Of a stretch of 64,000 nt of DNA, positions 52,045-62,265 are shown one piece after another. The notes below the pieces were generated by a model. That model was not told the DNA's origin, did not search any database, and saw only the letters and a list, made by a program, of their open reading frames with translations. Source of the stretch: Streptomyces sp. ISL-36 (GTDB taxonomy: Bacteria > Actinomycetota > Actinomycetes > Streptomycetales > Streptomycetaceae). The position numbers and the translations under genes are program-made. Location of the stretch: contig NZ_JAGGOS010000009.1 in the NCBI RefSeq assembly GCF_018614205.1, forward strand, positions 1-64,000, read 5' to 3'. How positions within the stretch are numbered: the first letter of the stretch is position 1; every line of letters starts with the position of its first letter.

Positions 52045-54225
52045 TCACTCGGATGACGTGGGCCTCTCGTCCGTCATACCCAGACGAGCCTGTTCCTCCT
52101 CGACGATCCGACGTGCCAGCTCCGTGTCCGACACGTCGACCGCGTCCGGGGTGGCTTCGGCCACGGCGCTGCGGCGGGCATAGGCATCGAACAGGCGCGT
52201 CTTGGTTTCCAGCATCTTCACCATGCGTTCGTCCACGCCTCCGGTGGCGAGGAGACGGTGCACGCGAACCGGCCTGACCTGGCCCATACGGTGGGCCCGG
52301 GCCACCGCCTGATGTTCGATGGTCGGCTTGATCTGGGGTTCGCAGATGACGACGACGGAAGCGGCCTGCATGTTGAGGCCGACGCCCGCTGCCTGGATCT
52401 GCCCCAGGAGCACCGCCGGGCCCTGGACACCGGCGAAGTCGTCGACGATCTCCTGGCGGCGCTGGGCCGGGACGCCGCCGGTCAACGGACCGAACACGGG
52501 AGCGGCCCTGGCGGTTTCGGCCGCGAGGGCCTCCTTCACCACGGCCAGTACGTCCTTGAAGGTGGAGAAGACCACCGTCTTCTGCCCGTTCTCGCCGGCC
52601 TCCTGAACGATCTCCCGAAGCCGTTCCAGCTTGGCCGACTTCTCGGGGCGCATGTACGCGGCCCTGCGCATGGCCATGAAGTTGCCCGCGCGCACGGCTT
52701 CGCGGTACGCCTCCTCGTCCGAAGCACTCAGCTCCTCCCACTCGTCGGTCTGCTGAAGGCTCGGGAGTTCCGTCAGCACGTCCTCCTGGTTGCGCCGCAG
52801 GTAGACCGGGGCCACAGCCTTGCGAAAGGCGACCGATCCGGCCAACGCGTCCCGTTCACCGAGGGAGTCCGCGACGTCGCCGTCGAGCATCCGGACCAAG
52901 TTGCGGAACTCCACGACCCTGTTCTCCATCGGGGTTCCGGTCATGAAAAGGGTGCGCTCGCAACGCTCCGCCCACAGGCCGACCGCCTGGGACCGCTTGG
53001 CCTTCGGGTTCTTCACGGAGTGCGCTTCGTCGACCACCAGCAGCCCGACCTCCCCACCGCCCGGAGCGGGAAAGCCGCGCAGCGCGTCGAACGTGGTCAC
53101 CCCGACGCCACCCCGCCCCTTCCAGTCGGCGAACGCGTAGTGCCGGTCGGGACCGTGGAGCACCATGACGCGCAGGGCGCTGCGGGCCTCGATCTCCCGT
53201 GTCCAGTTCACGAGGACGCTCGCGGGGCAGACGACCATGAAGTGACTCTGTCCCTCGGCGGCCAGGTGGGCGAGGACGGCGATCGCCTGGATGGTTTTCC
53301 CGAGGCCCATCTCGTCGCCGAGTATCACCTTGCGCTGCGCAAGCGCGAACCGTGCGCCGAACGCCTGGTAGCCGCGCAGGGAGACCCGCCGGTGCGTGTC
53401 GTCGAGGTGCTGGGTCCGTACCCGCTCTGCAACCTCGTCCGGCAAAAACCCCTCTGCGGCAGCCGCGTCCGGCGGCCGTCCGGAGATCTCGGCGAGCAGG
53501 CTGTAGTACTCGGCGGAGCGGAGTTCGAAGTCCACCCAGGCCGCAACGTCGGACGAAGGACCCCGGAGCAGGTCCACCGACGCCTGGGCGAGCAGCTCGG
53601 GCAGGCCGGCCTGCTCCGCCTCGTCCACCAGCGACCGGGTCGCGGCGACCGCCGCCCACGCGCGAGCCCTCTTCTCCCGGCCGGCCAGAAGCATACGGAC
53701 CCTTCCGGCGGCCGGCCTCGCGTCGGCCAGCAACGGACCGAGCCGTTCCGTCAGGGCGGTGGCCTTGTCGACCGCACGCCGGGCCTCCGGGCCGGCCTCC
53801 ACCAGTACGTGCGGGGCCATGACGAGCGCGGTGGTGCGCGGTTCCGGCCGGTCCACGTCGATGTGGACGGCCACGGTCTCGTGCACGGCCACGGAAAGCC
53901 GGCGGGCGGCGGCGAGCATCTGGTCGACGGTGCGCTGCCCGACACCGGGAATCTGCCGCAGCTGGTAGGGGCCCGCTTCAAGAACACTGCCCAGGGTGCG
54001 CAGTCCGCTCTTCTCGACGCTCCCCAGCCGCAGCCGCCCTTCGGTGACGTCCTGCAGCCGGGCGACGGGAAGGGCGTCGAGCTCCCGCTTCACCGCCGCA
54101 TCGTGGAGCGGTTTCAGTGCTGCCCTTACCGCCCCCACTGCCCTTCCGTGGTCACCGACCACTGTCTGCGCCGCCTCGTACAGTCGCGCTCCCCTCTCGA
54201 CCGTGTCCCGCTCGCCACGCCCCAC
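52045..54225 (-). CDS. SNF2-family DEAD/H ATPase (HepA-like helicase)
   Basis: 726 residues from GTG 54225 (in-frame extension to 54327 is biased and shares the VapB promoter). An N-terminal helical part has a helix-hairpin-helix (YQLRQIPGVGQRTVDQML). SNF2 motifs: I GDEMGLGKTIQ, Ia VVCPASVLVNW, II VVDEAHSVKN, III FMTGTPMEN, IV VVFSTFKDVL, V QIQAAGVGLNMQAA, VI HQAVARAHRMGQVRPVRVHR. A dsDNA translocase that may remodel protein-DNA or RNA polymerase complexes. No methylase or nuclease is linked, so it is not an obvious restriction or defence gene. Divergent from a VapBC-like pair. Confidence 0.88.
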   Translation of the reverse strand: MGRGERDTVERGARLYEAAQTVVGDHGRAVGAVRAALKPLHDAAVKRELDALPVARLQDVTEGRLRLGSVEKSGLRTLGSVLEAGPYQLRQIPGVGQRTVDQMLAAARRLSVAVHETVAVHIDVDRPEPRTTALVMAPHVLVEAGPEARRAVDKATALTERLGPLLADARPAAGRVRMLLAGREKRARAWAAVAATRSLVDEAEQAGLPELLAQASVDLLRGPSSDVAAWVDFELRSAEYYSLLAEISGRPPDAAAAEGFLPDEVAERVRTQHLDDTHRRVSLRGYQAFGARFALAQRKVILGDEMGLGKTIQAIAVLAHLAAEGQSHFMVVCPASVLVNWTREIEARSALRVMVLHGPDRHYAFADWKGRGGVGVTTFDALRGFPAPGGGEVGLLVVDEAHSVKNPKAKRSQAVGLWAERCERTLFMTGTPMENRVVEFRNLVRMLDGDVADSLGERDALAGSVAFRKAVAPVYLRRNQEDVLTELPSLQQTDEWEELSASDEEAYREAVRAGNFMAMRRAAYMRPEKSAKLERLREIVQEAGENGQKTVVFSTFKDVLAVVKEALAAETARAAPVFGPLTGGVPAQRRQEIVDDFAGVQGPAVLLGQIQAAGVGLNMQAASVVVICEPQIKPTIEHQAVARAHRMGQVRPVRVHRLLATGGVDERMVKMLETKTRLFDAYARRSAVAEATPDAVDVSDTELARRIVEEEQARLGMTDERPTSSE

Positions 54226-54367
54226 GCTTCCCGCCCCTCTCCGGCCCTCCCCGCATCCTCCCACCGCCCCCGGCCTCGACGGGCGTTCGCAGCTCCCTGC
54301 GGACCGACCGAACCCCGGCTCGGTCATTCACACCCTCGGACTTGCGACCGCCGGTAGGATCGGCACC

Positions 54368-54619
54368 ATGAGCGGTAGTAGGAAGTATTCGATCAGCCTG
54401 CCCGAGGATCTCGCCGAGGCCGTACGCGCCCATGTCGGGCCCGGCGGTTTCTCCGCCTACGTCGCCGAGGCTCTCGAACAGAAGGTCGCCATGGACAAGC
54501 TGCGGGAGATCGTCGCCGACTTCGAGACCGACAACGAAGCCCTCACCCGCGAGGAGGTCGAGGCGGCCCGGGCGCTGCTGCGCCACGACCACCGGCAGGC
54601 CGGCGGGGCCGCCGCCTGA
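54368..54619 (+). CDS. VapB-like antitoxin
   Basis: 83 residues from ATG 54368. KYSISLPEDLAEAVRAHVGP and GGFSAYVAEALEQKVAMDKL form a ribbon-helix-helix, the DNA-binding part; the acidic tail ETDNEALTREEVEAARALLR should cover the toxin. The stop overlaps the toxin ATG by one base. About 140 nt separate it from the divergent helicase gene, so both promoters probably lie there. Confidence 0.85.
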   Translation: MSGSRKYSISLPEDLAEAVRAHVGPGGFSAYVAEALEQKVAMDKLREIVADFETDNEALTREEVEAARALLRHDHRQAGGAAA

Positions 54620-55011
54620 TGCCCGGAACCCTCCTGCTCGACAGCGAAGGACTCTCGAAGCTCTACCGCAAGGACCGCACCGTCGCGGCTCTGGTCCAGG
54701 CGGCGTCGGAGGAGGGCGTCCGCGTCGCCACGAGCGCCATGACCACGCTAGAGGCCGACTACGAGCGCATCCACCCGGCCCGCATCAAGTGGGTCCTCTC
54801 CCGTATCGACGTTCACGACGTCACCAAGGAGATCACCGACCAGGCCGCCGCGCTCCTGCGCGCCCATCACCTGCACGGCCACAAGTACGCCATCGATGCC
54901 GCCTTCGCCGTCATCGCCCGCAACGCACCCCGGCCGGTCACTCTCCTCACGTCCGACCCCGAGGATCTGACACTCCTTTGCCGCCCTTCCGTGGAGGTCG
55001 TCAAGGTCTGA
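54619..55011 (+). CDS. PIN-domain (VapC-like) toxin
   Basis: 130 residues. Acidic active-site residues Asp8 (LLLDSEGLSKLY), Glu45 (MTTLEADYE), Asp93 (KYAIDAAFAVIA) and Asp113 (LTSDPEDLTLL) make the Mg2+ site of PIN ribonucleases. VapC toxins cut tRNA or rRNA when freed from VapB. It ends at the shared terminator before ychF. Confidence 0.87.
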   Translation: MPGTLLLDSEGLSKLYRKDRTVAALVQAASEEGVRVATSAMTTLEADYERIHPARIKWVLSRIDVHDVTKEITDQAAALLRAHHLHGHKYAIDAAFAVIARNAPRPVTLLTSDPEDLTLLCRPSVEVVKV

Positions 55012-55080
55012 GGCTGCCTCACGCCGACCAGACCTGCCGCCGCCCCACATCGCGGGCAAGGACTCCACACGGACAGACGC

Positions 55081-55116
55081 CTGTGCCCGACCCACCAACA
55101 GGCGGGTCGGGCACAG
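55081..55116. terminator. Bidirectional terminator, vapC-like and ychF
   Basis: 13-bp perfect stem (55081-55093 with 55104-55116), 10-nt loop, between convergent stops at 55011 and 55131. Confidence 0.82.
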
Positions 55117-55130
55117 TTCTTGACGAGACG

Positions 55131-56219
<1,089 letters not shown>

Positions 56220-56404
56220 GTTGGCGACTTCCCTAGCGGTGTGGAGGGGGTGTGGATGGTGGGCCGATCCCCCAGTTTACGGGCGGTGCGAACCGGCCGA
56301 CGACGCGCTCTCAACGGCGGTCTTCGGCCGAAGTGGGCGGCAACGTCACCCAAAGGGCGTGTCCCGGGCCGGTACGCCGCCCCATCCCGACCTACGTTGG
56401 TGGG

Positions 56405-57028
56405 GTGGAGCAGCACAGGACAAGTCAGCCCCAAGGCCGCCGGCGGCCGCAAACCCCTCTCACGCCGCCCGGTGCACTCGTCGAAGGCGCCTCCGTCTAT
56501 CGCGTCGCCGCCCGTACCGGGCAGCCGGGCCGCGGTCGGGTCGAGCGGGCCGTGCCCGTACGCCCCGTACGGGCACGGCCCGTGCCGCCCGTCGTCCTCG
56601 CCGTGCGGCGGCTGCCCAACCCGCGGCTGACCGGCCTCGGCGCTGGGCTCTTCGCCTCCGCCACGATGCTGGTGCTCGGCTTCCTCGACTGGCTGATCCT
56701 CGACGGCCAGCCGATCGTCTACGGCCTGCTGTTCCTGCCGGTCAGCGCCCTGACCGCGCTCTGGGTCCGCACGGCCGACCTCGTCACGGCACCGATCAGC
56801 GTCCCGATCGCCTTCGCCGTCGGCGTGGTGCCCATCTCCGGCGGCACAGCGGGCTTCGGCGGACAGGCGATGGCCGTCGTCACCGCCCTCGCCGTCCACG
56901 CAGGCTGGCTCTACGGCGGCACGCTCGTCGCCGGGCTGATCGCCAGCGTCCGCAAGGTACGGGACATGGGGCGCCGACAGCGTGCCGCCGCTCTGCGCGG
57001 CCAGGCGGCCCGCCGCCCCGCTCCCTAG
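56405..57028 (+). CDS. DUF6542 membrane protein
   Basis: 207 residues from GTG 56405. A disordered, basic N-terminal half (about 75 residues, with repeated PVRPVRARPV) precedes four spans: LTGLGAGLFASATMLVLGFL, IVYGLLFLPVSALTALWV, PISVPIAFAVGVVPI and AMAVVTALAVHAGWLYGG. The tail is basic (KVRDMGRRQRAAALRG). Common neighbour of ychF and ppgK in Streptomyces. Function not known. Confidence 0.8.
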   Translation: MEQHRTSQPQGRRRPQTPLTPPGALVEGASVYRVAARTGQPGRGRVERAVPVRPVRARPVPPVVLAVRRLPNPRLTGLGAGLFASATMLVLGFLDWLILDGQPIVYGLLFLPVSALTALWVRTADLVTAPISVPIAFAVGVVPISGGTAGFGGQAMAVVTALAVHAGWLYGGTLVAGLIASVRKVRDMGRRQRAAALRGQAARRPAP

Positions 57029-57135
57029 TAGACGGACCGTTCCGCCCCCGGTCGGCAGGCCGCCCGCCGCCCCGCCCCTTAGACGGAGCCCCGCTGCTCC
57101 CAGGCCCCCAGTCGCCGTGCCCCGTCGGACACGAC

Positions 57136-57879
57136 CTAACGCGCCGCCGCCGCCATCGCCGCGCCCACGATGCCCGCGTTGTTCTGCAGCTCCGCCGGGA
57201 CGATCTCCGCCCTGATCCCCTCGATCAGCGGCAGGAACCGGTCCGCCTTGCGGCTCACTCCCCCGCCGATGATGAACAGCTCCGGCGAGAACAGCATCTC
57301 CACATGGGCCAGGTACTTCTGCACGCGTCGCGTCGCCCAGTGCTCCCAGGTGAGGTCCTCGTCCTCCTTCGCCTTGGTGGAGGCCCGCTTCTCCGCGTCG
57401 TGCCCCTTCAGCTCCAGGTGGCCCAGCTCCGTGTTGGGCACGAGCCGGCCGTCGACGAAGAGGGCCGAGCCGATGCCCGTCCCCAGCGTCAGCAGGATCA
57501 CCGTGCCCTTGCGGCCCCGGCCCGCCCCGAAGGTCATCTCGGCGACGCCGGCCGCGTCCGCGTCGTTCAGGACCGTCACCGGCAGGCCGCCCAGGCGGTC
57601 GCCGAGCAGCTTGCCCGCGTCGACGCCGATCCAGCCCTTGTCGACGTTGGCCGCCGTACGGATCGTCGAGCCGGTGACCACACCGGGGAAGGTCACCCCG
57701 ACCGGGCCCTGCCAGCCGAAGTTCTCCACCACCTCCGCGACACAGCCCGCCACACCGTCGGGTGTGGCGGGCTGCGGGGTCAGTACCTTGTGGCGCGTCT
57801 CGGTCAGGTCGCCTCGCTCCAGATCCACGGGAGCGCCTTTGATTCCCGAGCCGCCGATGTCCACTCCGAAGACGTTCAT
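57136..57879 (-). CDS. ppgK: Polyphosphate glucokinase
   Basis: 247 residues. ROK/hexokinase fold: phosphate-1 VFGVDIGGSGIKGAPVDL, catalytic Asp in LNDADAAGVAEMTFGAG, adenosine/phosphate-2 LLTLGTGIGSALFVDG, NTELGHLELKG, and IGGGVSRKADRFLPL. Phosphorylates glucose with polyphosphate (or ATP). It is 34 nt after the ispH stop on the same strand and probably co-transcribed. Confidence 0.94.
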   Translation of the reverse strand: MNVFGVDIGGSGIKGAPVDLERGDLTETRHKVLTPQPATPDGVAGCVAEVVENFGWQGPVGVTFPGVVTGSTIRTAANVDKGWIGVDAGKLLGDRLGGLPVTVLNDADAAGVAEMTFGAGRGRKGTVILLTLGTGIGSALFVDGRLVPNTELGHLELKGHDAEKRASTKAKEDEDLTWEHWATRRVQKYLAHVEMLFSPELFIIGGGVSRKADRFLPLIEGIRAEIVPAELQNNAGIVGAAMAAAAR

Positions 57880-57913
57880 GGACCCAACGGTAGGGGGAAA
57901 CGCCGGCCGAAAG

Positions 57914-58921
57914 TCACTTCTCGAGGAGTGCCGCCGCCTCGGCGCGCAGATCCTTGTTGCGGAGCTCCTTGGGGAGCGAGAACGTCAGGGACTCGTCGGC
58001 GGTCTTGACGATCTCCACGTCTCCGTAGCCGCGCTCGGAGAGCCAGGCCAGCACTTCCTCGACCAGGACGTCCGGGACGGAAGCTCCGGAGGAGAGACCG
58101 ACGGTCGTGACGCCCTCCAGCCAGGCCTCGTCGATCTCGCTCGCGAAGTCGACCAGGTACGCGGCCGGTACGCCGGCCTGCTTGGCGACCTCGACCATAC
58201 GGATCGAGTTCGAGGAGTTCTTCGAGCCGACGACGATCACCAGCTCGGCCTCGCCCGCGAGCTCCTTGATGGCCGTCTGGCGGTTCTGGGTGGCGTAGCA
58301 GATGTCGCTGGACGGCGGGGAGATCAGCTGCGGGAACTTCTCCTGCAGCGCGTCCACCGTCTCCATGGTCTCGTCGACCGAGAGCGTCGTCTGGGAGAGC
58401 CAGACGACCTTGGAGGGGTCGCGCACCTCGACCGCGGCCACGTCCTCCGGGCCGTCGACCAGCTGGATGTGGTCGGGGGCCTCGCCGGAGGTGCCGATGA
58501 CCTCCTCGTGGCCCTCGTGGCCGATCAGCAGGATGTCGAAGTCCGCCTCGGCGTACCGCACGGCCTCCTTGTGCACCTTGGTGACCAGCGGGCAGGTCGC
58601 GTCGATGGTCGCCAGACGGCCCTGCCGGGCCTCCTCGTGGACGGTGGGGGCCACGCCGTGCGCCGAGAACATCACGATGTTGCCCGGGGGAACCTCGGTC
58701 GCCTGGTCGACGAAGATGGCGCCCTTCCGCTCCAGGGTCTGTACGACGTACTTGTTGTGCACGATCTCGTGGCGGACGTAGATCGGCGCGCCGTACTGTT
58801 CCAGGGCCTTCTCCACGGCGATCACGGCACGGTCCACGCCCGCGCAGTAGCCACGGGGAGCGGCGAGCAGGACACGCTTCGGACGGGGGGTCGCGGGCGT
58901 CGACGCGGGCGTAGCAGTCAT
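57914..58921 (-). CDS. ispH: IspH (LytB), HMBPP reductase
   Basis: 335 residues from ATG 58921 (ATG 58930 also possible). Cys ligands of the 4Fe-4S cluster in [21 protein letters not shown] and [10 protein letters not shown]; active-site Glu in [10 protein letters not shown] and SAHGVAP. Final step of the MEP pathway: HMBPP to IPP and DMAPP. Divergent from the APC permease, with a gap of about 55 nt. Confidence 0.95.
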   Translation of the reverse strand: MTATPASTPATPRPKRVLLAAPRGYCAGVDRAVIAVEKALEQYGAPIYVRHEIVHNKYVVQTLERKGAIFVDQATEVPPGNIVMFSAHGVAPTVHEEARQGRLATIDATCPLVTKVHKEAVRYAEADFDILLIGHEGHEEVIGTSGEAPDHIQLVDGPEDVAAVEVRDPSKVVWLSQTTLSVDETMETVDALQEKFPQLISPPSSDICYATQNRQTAIKELAGEAELVIVVGSKNSSNSIRMVEVAKQAGVPAAYLVDFASEIDEAWLEGVTTVGLSSGASVPDVLVEEVLAWLSERGYGDVEIVKTADESLTFSLPKELRNKDLRAEAAALLEK

Positions 58922-58980
58922 GCGTCCCATCGTAAGGCCGCGTCACCCTACGGCCGTCTGCGGCCGCGTCGCTCGGGCGG

Positions 58981-60354
58981 ATGATCCGCACCGTGGCCGA
59001 GACTGAGCGCATGGCCGAGGAAGCACAGGTGGCGGAGCACACCGGACTGCGACGGAACCTTGGGTTCCGCGATCTTGTCGTCTACGGGCTGCTCTTCATC
59101 GCGCCCATGGCACCCGTCGGTGTCTTCGGCACCCTGGACGCGAAGTCGCACGGCGCGGTGGCGCTGGTGTACGTCGTCGCCACGGTCGCGATGGCGTTCA
59201 CGGCGTACAGCTATGCGCAGATGGTACGGGTCGCCCCGCTGGCGGGCTCCGTCTTCACCTACGCCCGCAAGGGTCTCGGCGACGGCCCGGGGTTCATCGC
59301 CGGGTGGATGGCGATGCTCGACTACATGCTGATCCCGGCCGTGGCGTACCTCTTCTCGGGGATCGCGATGGAGGCGCTGATCCCGGCGGTGGACCGGTGG
59401 GTGTGGACCGGGATCGCGGTGGTGATCACGACCCTGCTCAACCTGTGGGGTGTACGGGCGGCGGCGCGGGTCGGATTCGCGGTGCTCGCCATGGAGATCG
59501 TGGTGCTGCTGACCTTCATGGTCTCGGCGGTGGTCGTTCTCGTACGGGACGGGGCGCGGCGCGACTGGTGGTCGCCGCTGACCGGCGACACCTCGTTCTC
59601 GACGGCGGCCGTGGTGGGCGCGGTGTCGGTGGCCGTGCTGTCGTACCTGGGCTTCGACGCGATCGCCTCGTTCGCGGAGGAGGTCACCGGGGGGTCGGCG
59701 AAGGTGGCCCGGGCGGTGCTGTTCTGTCTGGCGCTCGCGGGCGTGCTCTTCGTGGCCCAGACCTATCTGGTGGCGCTCCTCGAACCGCTGTCGTCGGCGG
59801 AGCTGGCGGCCGATCCGGCGAAGCAGGGCTCCGCGTTCTACGACGCGGTGGACGTGTCGGTGGGGACCTGGCTGCACGATCTGGTCGCGGTGTCCAAGGC
59901 GATCGGCGCGGCCTTCGCCGCGCTGGCGGGGCAGGCGGCCGCGGGCCGGCTGCTCTTCGCCATGGCCAGGGAGCGGCGGATGCCGCATGTGCTGGCCCGT
60001 ACGGACTCGGGCGTGCCGCGGCTCGCCCTGCTGCTCGCCGCGGCGGTGACGATGGTGGCGGCGGTGTGGGCGGCGCAGCGGGACGACGGCCTCGACCACC
60101 TGGTCTCGGTGGTCGACATCGGGGCGCTGACGGCGTTCGTGCTGCTGCACGCGAGCGTGGTGGGGTGGTTCGCGGTACGGAGGATGGAGGGGCCGCCGCA
60201 CTGGCTGCGGCATGTGGTCATGCCTGTGGTGGGGGCGGTGATCCTGGTGGCGGTGATCGTGGAGGCGGCGACGTCGGCACAGATCGTGGGCGTGGTGTGG
60301 CTCGGGGTGGGTCTCGTGGTGCTGGCGGTGCAGGGCACGACCAGGCGGGCGTGA
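58981..60354 (+). CDS. APC-family amino acid permease
   Basis: 457 residues from ATG 58981; GTG 58993 and ATG 59011 are also in frame and none has a good ribosome site. About 12 spans. GLRRNLGFRDLVVYGLLFIA PMAPVGVFG is the APC consensus start with the unwound span 1; YAQMVRVAPLAGSVFTYARK and LGFDAIASFAEEV (span 6-like) fit. Imports amino acids or amines; substrate not predictable, some relatives are putrescine/ethanolamine importers. Confidence 0.88.
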   Translation: MIRTVAETERMAEEAQVAEHTGLRRNLGFRDLVVYGLLFIAPMAPVGVFGTLDAKSHGAVALVYVVATVAMAFTAYSYAQMVRVAPLAGSVFTYARKGLGDGPGFIAGWMAMLDYMLIPAVAYLFSGIAMEALIPAVDRWVWTGIAVVITTLLNLWGVRAAARVGFAVLAMEIVVLLTFMVSAVVVLVRDGARRDWWSPLTGDTSFSTAAVVGAVSVAVLSYLGFDAIASFAEEVTGGSAKVARAVLFCLALAGVLFVAQTYLVALLEPLSSAELAADPAKQGSAFYDAVDVSVGTWLHDLVAVSKAIGAAFAALAGQAAAGRLLFAMARERRMPHVLARTDSGVPRLALLLAAAVTMVAAVWAAQRDDGLDHLVSVVDIGALTAFVLLHASVVGWFAVRRMEGPPHWLRHVVMPVVGAVILVAVIVEAATSAQIVGVVWLGVGLVVLAVQGTTRRA

Positions 60355-60388
60355 GACGGCGCCCTGCCGGGCATCTGCCGGTCGGTCA

Positions 60389-60407
60389 GGGCCGGGCGCC
60401 CCGGCCC
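60389..60407. terminator. Hairpin after the APC permease gene
   Basis: 8-bp perfect stem (60389-60396 with 60400-60407), loop CGC, 35 nt past the stop. The 14-bp repeats begin right after it. Confidence 0.6.
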
Positions 60408-60491
60408 GGGCGGTCCGGTCCGGGCGGTCCGATCCGGGCGGTCCGATCCGGGCGGTCCGATCCGGGCGGTCCGATCCGGGCGGTCCGATCC
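60408..60491. repeat. 14-bp tandem repeat, six copies
   Basis: Unit GGGCGGTCCGATCC repeated from 60408, 60422, 60436, 60450, 60464 and 60478, the first with G for A, then a partial seventh. It lies in the 329-nt gap between the permease and xseA; the rest of the gap (to 60683) shows only GC-rich sequence and presumably the xseA promoter. Confidence 0.92.
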
Positions 60492-60683
60492 GGGCGCGCC
60501 TAGGTCCGGGCGGCGCGCGGCCCTGTCAGGGCCGGCCGGTGCCCTGCGGGTGCGGTCCGGTCGGGACAGAGGCCGGTGCCCTCCCGGCCCCCGGCCCCTA
60601 CCGGCAGTGCGGGTGGGTCCCCCTCGGTGGGCGTACGTCCCCAGGCGCCCCCGGTTGTCCCACCCGGCCACTACGCTCGGCGC

Positions 60684-61904
60684 ATGGGTCTCACTACGTC
60701 CGCCGAAGCGCCGCTGCCCGTCGGAGAGGTCTCCCGGCTCATCGGGGGGTGGATCGACCGGCTCGGAGCCGTGTGGGTCGAGGGGCAGATCACGCAGCTC
60801 TCGCGGCGGCCCGGTGCCGGGGTCGTGTTCCTGACGCTCCGGGATCCGTCGTACGACATCTCCATCGGTGTCACCTGCTACCGCCAGGTCTTCGACGCCG
60901 TCGCCGACATCGTCTCCGAGGGCGCCCGGGTCGTTGTGCACGCCAAGCCCGAGTGGTACGCGCCGCGCGGGCAGCTGTCCCTGCGGGCGGTGGAGATCAA
61001 GCCGGTCGGCATCGGGGAGCTGCTCGCCCGCCTGGAGCAGCTGAAGCGGAGCCTGGGCGCCGAAGGCCTGTTCGCGCTCGACCGCAAGAAGCCGCTGCCC
61101 TTCCTCCCCCAGCTCGTCGGCCTGGTCTGCGGACGCGCCTCCGCCGCCGAGCGGGACGTCCTGGAGAACGCGCGGCGCCGCTGGCCCGCCGTCCGGTTCG
61201 AGGTGCGCAATGTCGCCGTCCAGGGGGTGAAGGCGGTGCCCCAGGTCGTCCAGGCCGTGAAGGAGCTGGACGAGCACGACGGGGTGGACGTGATCATCGT
61301 GGCCCGGGGGGGCGGCAGCGTGGAGGATCTGCTGCCGTTCTCGGACGAGCAGCTGATCCGGGCGGTCGCCGGCTGCCGTACGCCGGTGGTCTCCGCGATC
61401 GGCCACGAACCCGACGCGCCACTGCTCGACCTGGTCGCCGACCTGCGGGCCTCCACGCCGACGGACGCCGCCAAGAAGGTCGTACCGGATGTCGGGGAGG
61501 AGCTGGACCGGGTCCAGGGGTTGCGGGAGCGGGCGCTGCGGACCGTGCGGGGGCTGCTCGACCGGGAGGAGCGGGGGCTGGCGCACGCGCTCGCGCGGCC
61601 CGTCATGGAGCATCCGCAGCGGATGGTGGAGCTGCGCGAGGACGAGCTCGACGCGCTGCTCGCGCGCAGCCGCCGGACCCTGGGGCACCTGCTCGACCGG
61701 GCCGACTCGGAGCTGTCGCACACCCGGGCCCGGGTCCGGGCGCTGTCGCCCGCGGCGACGATGGAGCGCGGGTACGCGGTGCTCCAGCGGGCCGACGGGA
61801 CGGTCGTGCGTTCCCCTGAGGAGGTCGCGGTCGACGAGGAGCTGCGGGCCAGGGTCGCTGCGGGCGAGTTCGCGGTGCGGCGCGTTGTCGGGCCCGGCGC
61901 ATAG
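60684..61904 (+). CDS. xseA: Exodeoxyribonuclease VII large subunit
   Basis: 406 residues from ATG 60684. N-terminal OB fold ([40 protein letters not shown]), catalytic core ([54 protein letters not shown]), then a coiled coil and the C-terminal [15 protein letters not shown] segment. Cuts single-stranded DNA into oligonucleotides together with XseB. 10 nt before xseB. Confidence 0.95.
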   Translation: MGLTTSAEAPLPVGEVSRLIGGWIDRLGAVWVEGQITQLSRRPGAGVVFLTLRDPSYDISIGVTCYRQVFDAVADIVSEGARVVVHAKPEWYAPRGQLSLRAVEIKPVGIGELLARLEQLKRSLGAEGLFALDRKKPLPFLPQLVGLVCGRASAAERDVLENARRRWPAVRFEVRNVAVQGVKAVPQVVQAVKELDEHDGVDVIIVARGGGSVEDLLPFSDEQLIRAVAGCRTPVVSAIGHEPDAPLLDLVADLRASTPTDAAKKVVPDVGEELDRVQGLRERALRTVRGLLDREERGLAHALARPVMEHPQRMVELREDELDALLARSRRTLGHLLDRADSELSHTRARVRALSPAATMERGYAVLQRADGTVVRSPEEVAVDEELRARVAAGEFAVRRVVGPGA

Positions 61905-61914
61905 GGTGGTTTCC

Positions 61915-62136
61915 ATGGCAGCCACCACGGAAGAGGCGCTCGGGTACGAGCAGGCACGCGACGAGTTGATCGAGGTCGTTCGACGCCTTGAGACGGGCGG
62001 GACGACTCTGGAGGAGTCGCTCGCGCTCTGGGAGCGCGGAGAGGAATTGGCGAAGGTCTGCCGGCGTTGGCTGGAGGGTGCGCGGGCCCGCCTGGACGCC
62101 GCCATCTCGACGGCCGAGGCCGAAGAGGACGAGTAG
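61915..62136 (+). CDS. xseB: Exodeoxyribonuclease VII small subunit
   Basis: 73 residues from ATG 61915. [20 protein letters not shown] and [20 protein letters not shown] are the XseB signature, a helical hairpin; the tail is acidic (STAEAEEDE). Several copies bind the XseA coiled coil. The site GGTGG is weak, so it probably depends on xseA translation. Confidence 0.93.
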   Translation: MAATTEEALGYEQARDELIEVVRRLETGGTTLEESLALWERGEELAKVCRRWLEGARARLDAAISTAEAEEDE

Positions 62137-62165
62137 GGCGGGAGGGGCGGACACCGGGAGATGTG

Positions 62166-62185
62166 AACCGGATCACTATCCGGTT
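62166..62185. promoter_or_regulatory. Perfect palindrome upstream of the nitroreductase gene
   Basis: AACCGGAT-CACT-ATCCGGTT, 8-bp arms and 4-nt centre, 30 nt past the xseB stop and 8 nt before the -35 box candidate. It could be an operator for the downstream promoter or a short terminator for xseAB; there is no T-run, so I lean to an operator. Confidence 0.5.
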
Positions 62186-62192
62186 GAGATAG

Positions 62193-62222
62193 TTGAAAAT
62201 TAACCAATCGCCGCCGTACGGT
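62193..62222 (+). promoter_or_regulatory. Candidate promoter of the nitroreductase gene
   Basis: TTGAAA (62193-62198), 18 nt, TACGGT (62217-62222). The unusually AT-rich stretch AGTTGAAAATTAACCA lies here. Start of transcription would be near 62229, giving a leader of about 37 nt. Confidence 0.5.
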
Positions 62223-62265
62223 GAGGGCATCGCTTGATCCCCTTGCAGTCCGGAAGGTACGCAGC

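Noticed and set aside
52045-55011. Helicase region as a restriction-modification or known defence system
   Set aside because: No methylase, nuclease or other marker gene is linked; only the SNF2 ATPase and a VapBC-like pair are present.
60408-60491. 14-bp repeats as a CRISPR array or iteron origin
   Set aside because: Copies are head to tail without spacers, there is no Rep gene and the place is chromosomal core.
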